A DNA stretch of 64,000 bases from positions 124,001-188,000 of the forward strand of contig NZ_JACJPP010000022.1 of assembly GCF_014696135.1 (NCBI RefSeq). Direction: 5' to 3'. The stretch is from Nodosilinea sp. FACHB-141. GTDB taxonomy: Bacteria > Cyanobacteriota > Cyanobacteriia > Phormidesmidales > Phormidesmidaceae. Each line of letters starts with the position of its first letter. Within the stretch, counting starts at the first letter, position 1. Below the pieces are notes generated by a model. The model saw nothing but the letters and a program-made list of their open reading frames with translations, searched no databases and was not told where the DNA came from. Made by a program: the position numbers and the translations under genes. Of this stretch, positions 52,125-60,888 are shown piece by piece.

Positions 52125-53525
52125 CTACTCCTGGCGCACCTTAAACGATCGCCCGCTCCACGCTTGCTGCGCCGGATAGTAGCTGGCCACCAAGGCGATC
52201 GCCATCCACCACAGCGTACTGATCTGAGGCCGATACATTACCGTGTCGGCTATGCCCTGGCCAAGGATGCCGCTGATCGAGGCGATCGCCCCCATCAGCC
52301 AGTAGCCCTGCTGATCTTGCGTGGCTCGCAGTCGCTGGAGTTGTACCCAGGCCTGGTGAAAAATTAGCAGCAGCAGCCACAGAAACGCCGTCAACCCGAT
52401 GATGCCCCCCTCTACCAGCACCTCTAAAAAGACTGAGTAGGCGCTCAGAGCAGTGTAGCGAGGCCGCTGAAAGAGGGGATAAACCGCGTTAAAGGCATCA
52501 TTGCCGGGGCCAATGCCCAAAAACGGGCGGGCGCGAATCATGTCAATGACGGCAGCCCAGACATTCATGCGGAAATTGTTGCTGCTGTCGGCCCGGCCGA
52601 CAAAGATACTCAATACCCGCGCCCGCAGCGAATCGACCGCAATCACCCCTGCTATGACTACTGCCGCCGCTCCACCCAGCAGCAGCGGCAGCGCCCAGCG
52701 CTTCCAAAATGGCGAAAACCAGACGCTCCAGTACTGCACCAGCAGCGTCATCAGCACAAAGCCCGCGATCAAAAAGCCAATCCAGCCGCCGCGGCTCAGG
52801 GTCAAAATCAGGCATAGAGTGTTGATCAGGGTGGCCAGCAGGGCTAGACCCTTTGGCGCCCAGCGGGGCCAGGCAAACACAGCCGCCGCGCTCAGCATCA
52901 CCCCCGGAATGAGGTAGCCCGCCAGCAAATTAGGGTTGCCCAAAAAGCTGTACACCCGCGTCACATCAGCCACCGCCGACTTGCTGTCTACCCAAGTGGC
53001 TAGGGCGGTTGCCCCAAAGAAATATTGCCGCAGGCCGTATATCGCCACGGGTAAGGTGGTCAGAATGTAGGCCAAAATCAGCAGACTCCTGGCCCGAGGC
53101 CGTCGCGCTACCCGCGCAATCAGCAAAAACAGCAAGATATTCAGCGTCAGCTTGATCAGCCCGCTGATAGCCGCCCCGCGCACAGGCGAAAGAGCCGTGG
53201 CCAGCACCATCACCCCCCAGTAGACCGCTACCGTGAGGTGAACGGGCGACAGACCTGCCCCGGCTTCATCGGTGAGGGTGAGCAAGGCCCACAGGGCCGC
53301 CGCCGCCAGCAGCAGCACCCCAATCAGCGTGGTCGAGACGTAGGGAGCCAGGGCAAACAGCACCACCACAATGGCTAGGCCAATCCAGTCGCCCCAGCGC
53401 AGCAGCCAACTGCCCTGCCGCCACCGCCGCAGCGGAGCCAGCAGCCGATGGATGAGGCTGGCATCGCGCCACTGTTCTAGGGCAAAACCAGAGAGGGTGA
53501 GCTGTTGCCAAAAGTCAGTCAGCAT
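52125..53525 (-). CDS. ictB: IctB-type membrane protein (O-antigen ligase fold)
   Basis: A 466-residue membrane protein with about 11 helices of the O-antigen ligase/Wzy_C fold. The N-terminal LSGFALEQWRDASLIHRLLA and the periplasmic loop NNFRMNVWAAVIDMIRARPF, LGIGPGNDAFNAVYPL match cyanobacterial IctB, first proposed as a bicarbonate transporter although direct transport is disputed. I assign it by layout and sequence memory. Divergent from tal across 325 bases. ATG 53525. Confidence 0.85.
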   Translation of the reverse strand: MLTDFWQQLTLSGFALEQWRDASLIHRLLAPLRRWRQGSWLLRWGDWIGLAIVVVLFALAPYVSTTLIGVLLLAAAALWALLTLTDEAGAGLSPVHLTVAVYWGVMVLATALSPVRGAAISGLIKLTLNILLFLLIARVARRPRARSLLILAYILTTLPVAIYGLRQYFFGATALATWVDSKSAVADVTRVYSFLGNPNLLAGYLIPGVMLSAAAVFAWPRWAPKGLALLATLINTLCLILTLSRGGWIGFLIAGFVLMTLLVQYWSVWFSPFWKRWALPLLLGGAAAVVIAGVIAVDSLRARVLSIFVGRADSSNNFRMNVWAAVIDMIRARPFLGIGPGNDAFNAVYPLFQRPRYTALSAYSVFLEVLVEGGIIGLTAFLWLLLLIFHQAWVQLQRLRATQDQQGYWLMGAIASISGILGQGIADTVMYRPQISTLWWMAIALVASYYPAQQAWSGRSFKVRQE

Positions 53526-53850
53526 TGATTTATAGAGGGGCGATCGCCGATAAAATCCCTCCCATCATGCCAAGCTTTGACCGAGTTGAAGCAATCGATT
53601 AATTTCTCTTGGCAGTGAAAACTGGGTACAGAGTTCAAGATACAGGGTTTAGAATGCCGCCTCGAACCCTGTACCTTGAACCCTGAACCTTTAAGAAACC
53701 GTTAGGAATAGGGGATCGTTTAAGGGGCACGCAATGTTTTGTAACTGCCCTGTAGCTTTACTAAGGGTTAATGCCCGGCTCAGAATCCCCTGCTTACAAT
53801 GGGAGCAACACCGAAAGTCCCCTTTTGCCCCCAAATTTGAGGAGAAACCC
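53526..53850. other. Divergent region of ictB and tal, holding a repeat element
   Basis: About 325 bases with both promoters. The middle (53624-53690) is an imperfect inverted repeat related to the one at 28619. The tal ribosome site GAGGAGA lies at about 53839-53845. No other gene is visible. Confidence 0.5.
53624..53690. repeat. Dispersed inverted-repeat element, copy B
   Basis: TACAGGGTT (53641-53649) pairs exactly with AACCCTGTA (53665-53673); outside it TTCAAG (53634-53639) pairs with CTTGAA (53675-53680), giving a stem of about 25 bp with a few mismatches. The right arm (TCGAACCCTGTACC and on) aligns with the copy at 28650-28678 at 24 of 29 bases. Confidence 0.65.
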
Positions 53851-55038
53851 ATGGCCAGCCTCTTAGAGCAGCTTCGCCAAATGACCGTTGTTGTCGCCGA
53901 CACCGGAGACATTCAAGCCATTGAGAAATTTACCCCCCGCGACGCCACCACCAACCCTTCATTGATTACGGCGGCGGCGCAAATGCCCCAGTACCAGGCC
54001 ATTGTTGATGACACCCTGCTCAAAGCCAAGGCCGATGCCGGAGAGGGCGCATCGGATAAGGACGTAGCTAATTTGGCCTTTAATCGTCTGGCGGTCGCCT
54101 TTGGCCACAAGATTTTGGGCATTATTCCTGGCCGGGTTTCTACCGAGGTCGATGCGCGCCTCTCCTACGACACTGAAGCCACGGTGTCCACTGCCCGCGA
54201 TATTATCGCCCAGTACGACAAGCTGGGCATTACCCCGGAACGGGTGCTGATCAAGATCGCCTCTACTTGGGAGGGCATTAAAGCTGCTGAGATCCTTGAG
54301 AAAGAGGGTATTCACTGCAACCTCACTCTGCTGTTTGGCATTCACCAGGCGATCGCCTGTGCTGAGGCCGGCACTACCCTGATTTCTCCCTTTGTGGGTC
54401 GCATCCTTGACTGGTACAAAAAAGACACCGGTCGCGAAGAGTACCCGGCCGCCGAAGACCCCGGCGTGCTGTCGGTGACCGAGATCTATAACTACTACAA
54501 GAAGTTTGGCTACAAGACTGAGGTGATGGGGGCCAGCTTCCGCAACGTGGGCGAAATCACCGAGCTGGCGGGCTGTGATCTGCTGACCATCTCACCCCAG
54601 CTGCTAGCCAAGCTCGACGAGACCCAGGCCGACCTGCCCCGCAAGCTTGACCCCGATAAGGCCGCGTCGCTAGATATTGAGCAAATCTCCATTGATGAAG
54701 CGACTTTCCGGTCGATGCATGAGAGCGATCGCATGGCCACCGAAAAGCTCGACGAAGGCATTAAAGGGTTTAGTAAGGCTCTCGAAGCCCTAGAGGGCTT
54801 ACTTGCTACCCGTCTGACCCAGCTCACCGAGAGCAACGGCACCACCTCCACCGCTCGGGATGACCAGTTTGACCTCTTCAAGGCCTATGACTTAGACGGC
54901 GACGGCTTTATTACTCGGGAAGAATGGCTCGGCACCGATGCTGCCTTCGATGCCCTTGACCTCGACCACGACGGCAAGCTTTCCTCCTCGGAGATTGTGG
55001 CTGGGCTGGGGCCTGCTTTTGAGATTGCTCAAGTCTGA
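53851..55038 (+). CDS. tal: Transaldolase with C-terminal EF-hand pair
   Basis: Pentose-phosphate enzyme that moves a dihydroxyacetone unit between sugar phosphates, 395 residues. The barrel has [17 protein letters not shown] (about 29-45) and the Schiff-base lysine in [15 protein letters not shown] (about 132-146). The family is usually about 320-335 residues; here the last 55 hold two EF-hand loops, [12 protein letters not shown] (347-358) and [12 protein letters not shown] (370-381), with all Ca2+ ligand positions of Asp, Glu and Gly filled. ATG 53851 follows GAGGAGA. A terminator lies downstream. Confidence 0.96.
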   Translation: MASLLEQLRQMTVVVADTGDIQAIEKFTPRDATTNPSLITAAAQMPQYQAIVDDTLLKAKADAGEGASDKDVANLAFNRLAVAFGHKILGIIPGRVSTEVDARLSYDTEATVSTARDIIAQYDKLGITPERVLIKIASTWEGIKAAEILEKEGIHCNLTLLFGIHQAIACAEAGTTLISPFVGRILDWYKKDTGREEYPAAEDPGVLSVTEIYNYYKKFGYKTEVMGASFRNVGEITELAGCDLLTISPQLLAKLDETQADLPRKLDPDKAASLDIEQISIDEATFRSMHESDRMATEKLDEGIKGFSKALEALEGLLATRLTQLTESNGTTSTARDDQFDLFKAYDLDGDGFITREEWLGTDAAFDALDLDHDGKLSSSEIVAGLGPAFEIAQV

Positions 55039-55413
55039 TTTCCTAGGGCTGAGATAATCCAGGCCTTTGAGAACCTGAGTTTTTCCCGTCTTCGGTATGG
55101 ACATGGGAAAACTTTGAGCTAGTTAGCGATCGCCAGCCGAGCCTAAATGCGGGTTCGGCTGGCGATTATCTTAAACAGTTGCCTGACCTAGCCCGCGATC
55201 GCTGAGCTGGGTTTAGTGGCTCTGCCAAGGTGTTTCCGCAAAACCGTATTGAGCGCTACAGCTTGTCGCGCCCTTACCCCAGTATTGGTTAGAGCTACTG
55301 TGCTTTTCTCTACCCCTGAGAAAAGCCCTGCCCCATTCCTATTGCTGTGCTGGCTAGCGACCCAGGCACCCCATAGAGATGACCCCTAACCCTGGATTTT
55401 TAGGAGACCCCTG
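55039..55413. other. Spacer downstream of tal
   Basis: About 375 bases. It contains a hairpin built from TTTTCCC (55081-55087) and GGGAAAA (55105-55111), then the stronger terminator at 55129-55166. The second half presumably carries the promoter of the ATP-grasp gene. TAGGAG (55401-55406) is its ribosome site. Confidence 0.5.
55129..55166 (+). terminator. Hairpin terminator of tal
   Basis: Perfect 12-bp stem ATCGCCAGCCGA (55129-55140) and TCGGCTGGCGAT (55155-55166) with a 14-base loop, followed by TATCTT. The arms include part of a GCGATCGCC octamer site. It lies about 90 bases after the tal stop. Confidence 0.7.
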
Positions 55414-56895
55414 GTGCTATTTGACGCCTATGACCCCGGCGACTTTTTTGACGAACTGTTTTTAAGCCAGGGCCAGCCTCGCCCCGAAGCCGAGTTGTTG
55501 GTGCGGCGGGTCAATGCCATGTCGTTGGTAGAGCTACAGCAGCGGCAAAAAGCGGTGCAAAACGCCTTGTTTAAGCTGGGCGTCACCTTTAATGTCTACA
55601 GCGATAATCAGGGCACCGAGCGCATTTTTCCCTTCGATGTGATTCCGCGCATTGTGCCGAGGCACGACTGGGAATGGATCGAAAAGGGCCTCAAGCAGCG
55701 CATTTATGCGATCAACTGCTTTATCCACGACGTTTACAACGATCAGAAGATTTTGAACGATGGCGTGATTCCGCGCCATGTGGTGGAGTCGGCCCCTGGA
55801 TTTCTCGAGCCCTGCATGGGCCTCAACCCACCCAACAACATTTGGTGCCACATCACCGGCACCGACTTGGTGCGCGACAAAGAGGGCACCTGGTATGTGC
55901 TCGAAGACAACATGCGCTGCCCCTCGGGCATCTCCTACGTACTCGAAAACCGGCGGGTGATGAAGAACACCTTTCCCCATCTGTTTGCGGCGATGGATAT
56001 CGCGGCGGTGGATGACTACGCCAGCCAGCTGCTCGAAACGCTGCTAAACCTGGTGCCTGAGACGCTGATTAACCCTCGGGTGGCGGTGCTTTCCCCCGGC
56101 ATGTACAACTCGGCCTACTTTGAGCATTCGTTTTTGGCCCAGCAGATGGGGGTCGAACTGGTGGAAGGGCGTGACCTGGTGGTGTCGGACGGCTACCTGA
56201 AAATGCGCACCACCAAGGGACTAGAGCGAGTCGATGTGGTGTATCGCCGCATCGATGATGACTTTATCGATCCCCTGGCTTTTCGGCCTGACTCGCTGCT
56301 GGGGGTGCCGGGGCTGATGGAGGTGTATCGGTCTGGGCGGGTGGCCCTGGCCAACGCCCTCGGCACCGGCGTCGCCGACGACAAGCTGGTCTATGCCTAC
56401 GTGCCGCAGATGATTCGCTACTATCTCGACGAGGATCAGCTGATCCCCAACGTGCCCACTTACCTGTGCGAAGACGCCACTCAGCAGGCCCACGTGCTCG
56501 ATAACTTGGACCAGCTGGTGGTGAAGGCTACCAACGCCTCCGGCGGCTACGGCATGTTGGTCGGTCCCCACTCTACCGAGGAGCAAAGGGCTGAGTTTGG
56601 CGATTGCATTCGCGCCAACCCCCGCGGCTACATCGCCCAGCCCACCCTCTGCCTATCGCGGGTGCCCACCCTGATCGAAGACACCTTCGAGGGCTGCCAC
56701 GTCGATCTTCGGCCCTACATTCTCTACGGCCAAGATATCTACGTGAACCCCGGTGGTCTTACCCGCGTCGCCCTCAAGCGGGGCTCTTTGGTAGTGAACT
56801 CATCCCAGGGCGGCGGCAGCAAAGACACCTGGGTGGTTAAATCGGTTGATCCCAATGCCAAGTTGCCCATTCACCTTGAAGGAGGGGGAGTGTAA
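55414..56895 (+). CDS. Circularly permuted type 2 ATP-grasp protein
   Basis: A 493-residue protein of the DUF404/DUF407 type. Features are FNVYSDNQGTERIFPFDVIP (about 53-72), GTWYVLEDNMRCPSGISYVL (about 157-176), VYRRIDDDFIDPLAFRPDS and the ATP-grasp part VVKATNASGGYGMLVGP. The C-terminal region RPYILYGQDIYVNPGGLTRV completes the domain. Such proteins are thought to form peptide-type bonds or modify peptides, with an alpha-E partner, but their reaction is not established. GTG 55414 has TAGGAG eight bases upstream. Confidence 0.93.
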   Translation: MLFDAYDPGDFFDELFLSQGQPRPEAELLVRRVNAMSLVELQQRQKAVQNALFKLGVTFNVYSDNQGTERIFPFDVIPRIVPRHDWEWIEKGLKQRIYAINCFIHDVYNDQKILNDGVIPRHVVESAPGFLEPCMGLNPPNNIWCHITGTDLVRDKEGTWYVLEDNMRCPSGISYVLENRRVMKNTFPHLFAAMDIAAVDDYASQLLETLLNLVPETLINPRVAVLSPGMYNSAYFEHSFLAQQMGVELVEGRDLVVSDGYLKMRTTKGLERVDVVYRRIDDDFIDPLAFRPDSLLGVPGLMEVYRSGRVALANALGTGVADDKLVYAYVPQMIRYYLDEDQLIPNVPTYLCEDATQQAHVLDNLDQLVVKATNASGGYGMLVGPHSTEEQRAEFGDCIRANPRGYIAQPTLCLSRVPTLIEDTFEGCHVDLRPYILYGQDIYVNPGGLTRVALKRGSLVVNSSQGGGSKDTWVVKSVDPNAKLPIHLEGGGV

Positions 56896-56994
56896 GCAAG
56901 TGATTGTTTAGAAGAGTTTTGTCACTCCTAAAACCATCCACCTAGCCATTCCTCCCCACCCAATAACCCTCCTACCCCCTACTCCCTCACCCCC

Positions 56995-57951
56995 ATGCTG
57001 AGCCGCGTCGCCGATTCGATCTACTGGCTAAACCGCTATGTGGAGCGGGCCGAAAACGTGGCCCGCTTTGTAGATGTCAACCTGAATCTACTGCTGGATG
57101 CCCCTCCCGGCATGGAGCAACAGTGGGAACCCCTGGTCAGAACTACCGGCGATCAGGGGCTGTTTAAGGCCCGCTATGGGGAGGCCTCGGCGGAGAATAT
57201 TCTGAAATTTCTTACCTTCGATCGCGAGTACCCCAATTCGATCATCTCCTGCCTCAGGTCGGCGCGGGAGAATGCGCGATCGGTGCGGGAGATCATTTCC
57301 TCAGAAATGTGGGAGCAGGTGAACTCGTTTTATCTCATGGTGAATGAGGCTGCCAATGTCGGGCTGCTGTCGGATCTGCACAACTTTTTCCCGGAAGTGA
57401 AGATGGCCAGCCATCTGTTTGCTGGGGTAATGGATGCCACCATGGCCCACAACGAGGGCTGGCACTTTGGCCAACTGGGGCGACTGCTGGAGCGAGCCGA
57501 TAAAACCGCCCGCATTCTCGACGTGAAGTACTTCATTTTGCTGCCCTCGGTAACTGACGTGGGCTCGCCCCTCGACGATTTGCAGTGGATTGCCCTGCTA
57601 AAGTCGGCCAGCGCCTACGAGATGTATCGCAAGTGCCAGTACCGCATTACCCCGCGCGGAGTGACAGAGTTTTTGATTCTCAACCGGGAATTTCCCCGCT
57701 CAATTCAGTTTTGTCTGATTGAGGCGGAGCGGTCGCTCCATCAGATCTCTGGCACCTCGATGGGCACCTGGCGAACCGGTAGCGATCGCGCCCTTGGTCG
57801 CCTGCGCTCAGAGCTTGACTACCTCACCATCGACGAAATTACCCAGCGGGGCCTACACGAATTTCTCGACGATCTGCAAACCCGGCTCAACACCGTCGGC
57901 GGGCAAGTATTTGCTGACTTTTTTGCCCTAGAGCCAGCCTCACTGCCCTAG
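56995..57951 (+). CDS. Alpha-E domain protein
   Basis: A 318-residue helical protein with the typical start MLSRVADSIYWLNRYVERAE and later NVARFVDVNLNLLLD, LLERADKTARILDVKYFILL and FLILNREFPRSIQFC. The alpha-E family nearly always lies next to a circularly permuted ATP-grasp gene, as here (99 bases upstream), and the pair is thought to act together. The biochemical role is unknown. Its stop overlaps the convergent zinc-ribbon gene by four bases. Confidence 0.93.
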   Translation: MLSRVADSIYWLNRYVERAENVARFVDVNLNLLLDAPPGMEQQWEPLVRTTGDQGLFKARYGEASAENILKFLTFDREYPNSIISCLRSARENARSVREIISSEMWEQVNSFYLMVNEAANVGLLSDLHNFFPEVKMASHLFAGVMDATMAHNEGWHFGQLGRLLERADKTARILDVKYFILLPSVTDVGSPLDDLQWIALLKSASAYEMYRKCQYRITPRGVTEFLILNREFPRSIQFCLIEAERSLHQISGTSMGTWRTGSDRALGRLRSELDYLTIDEITQRGLHEFLDDLQTRLNTVGGQVFADFFALEPASLP

Positions 57952-58301
57952 CGCACCAGTACCAGCAGCAGGCTCAGCAACAGTAGCCCCCCCAGGGCCA
58001 TCAGTCCCGGATGGCTGCGCAGCCAAAAATTCAGGCGCTGACCGAGCGCAGGGGTGGGCAGCGCCAGGTCTTCAGCAGGTTTAACTGAGCGGTAGAGGGT
58101 GCAGGTTGTGGCCTGGGGGCGCTGGGGAAAGTTGCAGGTATCGTCAGCGTCATAGAGACAGGTGGCGCAGAGGGGCTCATCCCCCTCGGTGCGATGCAGC
58201 GGCATTCCGGGGTGCCCGTGGGCCTTGAGGGTCAGCTGGCAACGGGGGCACTGAATCGTAGTGAGTTCGATGGGGGCTTGGCAGCGGGGGCACGAAAGCA
58301 T
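57948..58301 (-). CDS. Zinc-ribbon membrane protein
   Basis: A 117-residue protein. Four Cys in two CPRC pairs (MLSCPRCQAPIEL and IQCPRCQLTL) form an N-terminal zinc ribbon. A second cysteine set (LCATCLYDADDTCNFPQRP) follows, and the C-terminus has a membrane helix (LMALGGLLLLSLLLVLV, about 100-116). The cytosolic metal domain and tail anchor suggest a membrane-bound adaptor; function unknown. ATG 58301 is used; the frame stays open to 58331. The next gene, kinase-like, lies upstream on the same strand. Confidence 0.75.
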   Translation of the reverse strand: MLSCPRCQAPIELTTIQCPRCQLTLKAHGHPGMPLHRTEGDEPLCATCLYDADDTCNFPQRPQATTCTLYRSVKPAEDLALPTPALGQRLNFWLRSHPGLMALGGLLLLSLLLVLVR

Positions 58302-58344
58302 AGCAACGGGGGCAGCGCATACCGTCAACAACTATGGCCGTATG

Positions 58345-59004
58345 CTAGCGCAGGCCAACGCCCACCAGACGGCGAAACAGGCGATAGCCAATCCGCACCC
58401 AGTCCAACATAACGTAGGGCATTCGCAGGCCCAAGGGGCGAAAAAGAGGACGATAGATCCACCAGTAGGCCCGTTTGACGTCCTGCCAGGCGCGATCGGG
58501 CGCTGAATTTAAGAAATCAGACACATCAACTACCACCCCGCGTCCCTCGTGCTGCATCACGTTGCGCCCGTGGACATCGTGGGGAAACAGTCCTCGCTGG
58601 CGGGCGTAGGCCAAGGCAGCATCGATGTCTCGAATTACCTGGGGCGGAATGTCAATGCCTCGGTGCAGTGAGTCGTATAGGTTTACCCCAGGCAGACGCC
58701 TCAAAATTAAAAAGGGAGTTTCACTGAAGTAGCACTGCGAAAAGGCAGGATGCTCGCCCAAACGGCGATAGACCTCCACCTCCGCCTCAATCCCCGGTCG
58801 GCCGGGAGCATAGACCTTGACGACCTGATCGGGATGGTCGGGGTGCAAAAACACGGCCGCATAGTTGCCGGCTCCAAGGCAGCTCCAGGGCGCTGGCAGC
58901 CGATGCACTACGACCGGATCGCAAGGGTCGATACTCTCTAGGTGCAGGTTTGGCAGTAGCTCTTGGCGAACGCGTTTTACTAGCGCCTGAATCGGGTCCA
59001 GCAT
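58345..59004 (-). CDS. Protein-kinase-like fold protein
   Basis: A 219-residue protein. The N-lobe has a glycine-rich loop LGAGNYAAVFLHP (about 43) and the ATP lysine in QVVKVYAPG. The C-lobe has the catalytic loop FPHDVHGRNVM (Asp and Asn as in D-x-H-x-x-N) and VVVDVSDF in place of DFG (Asp present). It therefore keeps a working-looking active site and resembles bacterial LPS-kinase or RIO-like small kinases. The substrate is unknown. It lies 43 bases upstream of the zinc-ribbon gene on the same strand. Confidence 0.8.
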   Translation of the reverse strand: MLDPIQALVKRVRQELLPNLHLESIDPCDPVVVHRLPAPWSCLGAGNYAAVFLHPDHPDQVVKVYAPGRPGIEAEVEVYRRLGEHPAFSQCYFSETPFLILRRLPGVNLYDSLHRGIDIPPQVIRDIDAALAYARQRGLFPHDVHGRNVMQHEGRGVVVDVSDFLNSAPDRAWQDVKRAYWWIYRPLFRPLGLRMPYVMLDWVRIGYRLFRRLVGVGLR

Positions 59005-59025
59005 GGGGTGGAAAAAGTTTGCCGG

Positions 59026-59334
59026 TTAGGGAGAAGGGTAGCGTCGCACCTGGTATTCGCGGGCATCGATCATGCGGTAGGAGAAATTTACGGCGGCGTC
59101 AAACTGCTGTTCGATCGCATCTAAATCGGCTTGAGGAATGGCCTTCCACTGCTCGCGAGTTTGCCAGCGCACAACATACACCACCTGGTCGAGCAAATCG
59201 GGTGAAATCCACACTTCTTTGGAGACAAAGCCAGGATACTGGCTCAGGGCGGCTGTCCAGATATCGTTGTCGAGGCGAACAAAGGTTTCACGGTTTTCGG
59301 GGTCGACCGCAAAGGTGAGCCATTCAATCACCAT
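59026..59334 (-). CDS. TIGR03792-type small protein
   Basis: A 102-residue protein starting MVIEWLTFAVDPENRETFVR, with FVSKEVWISPDLLDQVVYVV and REQWKAIPQADLDAIEQQF. It matches, from memory, the cyanobacterial TIGR03792 family, a small dimeric alpha/beta-barrel-like domain (ABM-like) of unknown role. Its ATG overlaps the stop of the TPR gene by one base (TAATG), so the two are coupled. It lies 21 bases before the kinase-like gene. Confidence 0.8.
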   Translation of the reverse strand: MVIEWLTFAVDPENRETFVRLDNDIWTAALSQYPGFVSKEVWISPDLLDQVVYVVRWQTREQWKAIPQADLDAIEQQFDAAVNFSYRMIDAREYQVRRYPSP

Positions 59335-60590
59335 TAAGATGCTTCCTCTAGGAGACGGGCAATCTGTTCTTCAAAGTAAGTTTGTTGGGAACCGAGCACT
59401 CGCGCCAGCACCAGCCCTTCACGGTAGGCGGCCAAGGCTGACGGGGTAGCCCCTAACTGCTCGTGCACTTGGCCCAGCTGGTTGTAGGCCGCCATCATGC
59501 CGTAGGCGCTGTGGGCCTGCTGCTCTACTAGCAGGAGCTGTTCGTAGAGGTAGCCCACATCGGCCCAGCGGCCCAGGGTCTTGTAGATTTCGGCCAAATC
59601 GTTGATGGCGATCGCGGCCACCTCGAGCTGCTGCTGCTCGATCGCATTGGTGTAGGCAATTTGGTACTGGCGGGAGGCGGTGTCAAGATCGCCCAGGGTG
59701 CTGTAGTTGTTGGCAACCCGGTGCTGAAGGGCGGCAATTTGCGGCCATAGGCTTTCGTCGCTTTGGTAAAGGGTGAGCAGGCGCTGCTGTAGGGCGATCG
59801 CCCCAGCAAAATCCTGGGCCTGCTCTAGATTCTCGGCCTGGAGCCCCAGATAGCGAATTTCGTCGTCGCGGTTGCCGCCGGTTTGGGCTAGCGCCACCAA
59901 CTCGCCATACACCTGGGCCGCCTCCGGAAAGTAAAACCAGTCAGCCCGCAGCACTGCCAGGGCGTCGAGCTGGCGTCGATGCTCAGCGCCGTTGCCTCCG
60001 ACCAGGGCGGCATCGGCTAGGTCGCGGCGGATTTCGGCGGCAACATCGATATCCCCTAGCACTTCGTAGGTGGCGGCCATGCCCTCTAAGCGATCGGCGT
60101 CGTCTGGCAGCGTGAGGTCGGCGCGAATCTCGTCGAGGCGCAGGGCGTAAAGCTGTAGATCGGGGGTGGCGTTGCGATCGCGCAGCACCTGTCCTACCCG
60201 CCCGATGGCGGCGAGCTCGGCGTCAATGCCCACTAAGCGGCGCAGGCGAATTTCCCGCCGCCAGACAAGGCGGGCTGCCTCTAATTCTCCCGCTTCGTCT
60301 AGGGCGATCGCCTCTAGGGCCAGCTGGTCAAGTTCTTGCTCCAGAGCGTAAAGCTCTAGCGGGCTGAGGGCGCGAGACACTGTCGGCCTCGGCGGTAGCA
60401 GCGGGTCGAGGGGGGTGTCTTGCAGCGGGTCAGCCAAAAAGGGGAATCGAACTTCCGGGCGCAGCGCCTGGGCCAGCGCCAGGGGGGTAGTGCTGAGGGT
60501 AAGGGCGATCGCCACAGAAAGACTGCCCAATAGGCGAGTGAGCGGCCTATTGGTCGGTAAAAAACGGGGTGCAAAAAACTGGCGAGGCAA
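59334..60590 (-). CDS. Secreted TPR-repeat protein
   Basis: A 418-residue protein with a signal peptide (about 18-40, LLGSLSVAIALTLSTTPLAL). The mature part is helical, with TPR-like units in the last 200 residues (AGAIALQQRLLTLYQ, HRVANNYSTLGDLDTASRQY, AINDLAEIYKTLGRWADVGY, YNQLGQVHEQLGATPSALAA). It probably acts as a periplasmic scaffold. Start is a TTG at 60590, since a stop lies a few codons upstream and no ATG precedes the signal peptide. It heads a run of minus-strand genes down to 57948. Confidence 0.82.
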   Translation of the reverse strand: MPRQFFAPRFLPTNRPLTRLLGSLSVAIALTLSTTPLALAQALRPEVRFPFLADPLQDTPLDPLLPPRPTVSRALSPLELYALEQELDQLALEAIALDEAGELEAARLVWRREIRLRRLVGIDAELAAIGRVGQVLRDRNATPDLQLYALRLDEIRADLTLPDDADRLEGMAATYEVLGDIDVAAEIRRDLADAALVGGNGAEHRRQLDALAVLRADWFYFPEAAQVYGELVALAQTGGNRDDEIRYLGLQAENLEQAQDFAGAIALQQRLLTLYQSDESLWPQIAALQHRVANNYSTLGDLDTASRQYQIAYTNAIEQQQLEVAAIAINDLAEIYKTLGRWADVGYLYEQLLLVEQQAHSAYGMMAAYNQLGQVHEQLGATPSALAAYREGLVLARVLGSQQTYFEEQIARLLEEAS

Positions 60591-60888
60591 CGGTTTTTCC
60601 CAAGCTGCTCACCCATCATAAACGCCGCTAACCCCCTAATGTGACAACCCCGTAACATCTCTAGAAGGCTCACCCTAGAGGGAGCCGCATCCTGTAATCT
60701 GAAGATTCGGTAGCGATTTAACCGCCCTACCCATAGCCCTGCCCAAACGGCTGAAGACCGGTTGCCCCGTCCGTTGATCGGGATGGCTGTTTGGCTCACA
60801 ACTGCCTAGGCTGATCTTCCCAGGATCCTGACGTAAATGGCGGTTGTCGTAGCGCCGTTACTAACCCTCTGCAAGCTTGTTTCAGACT

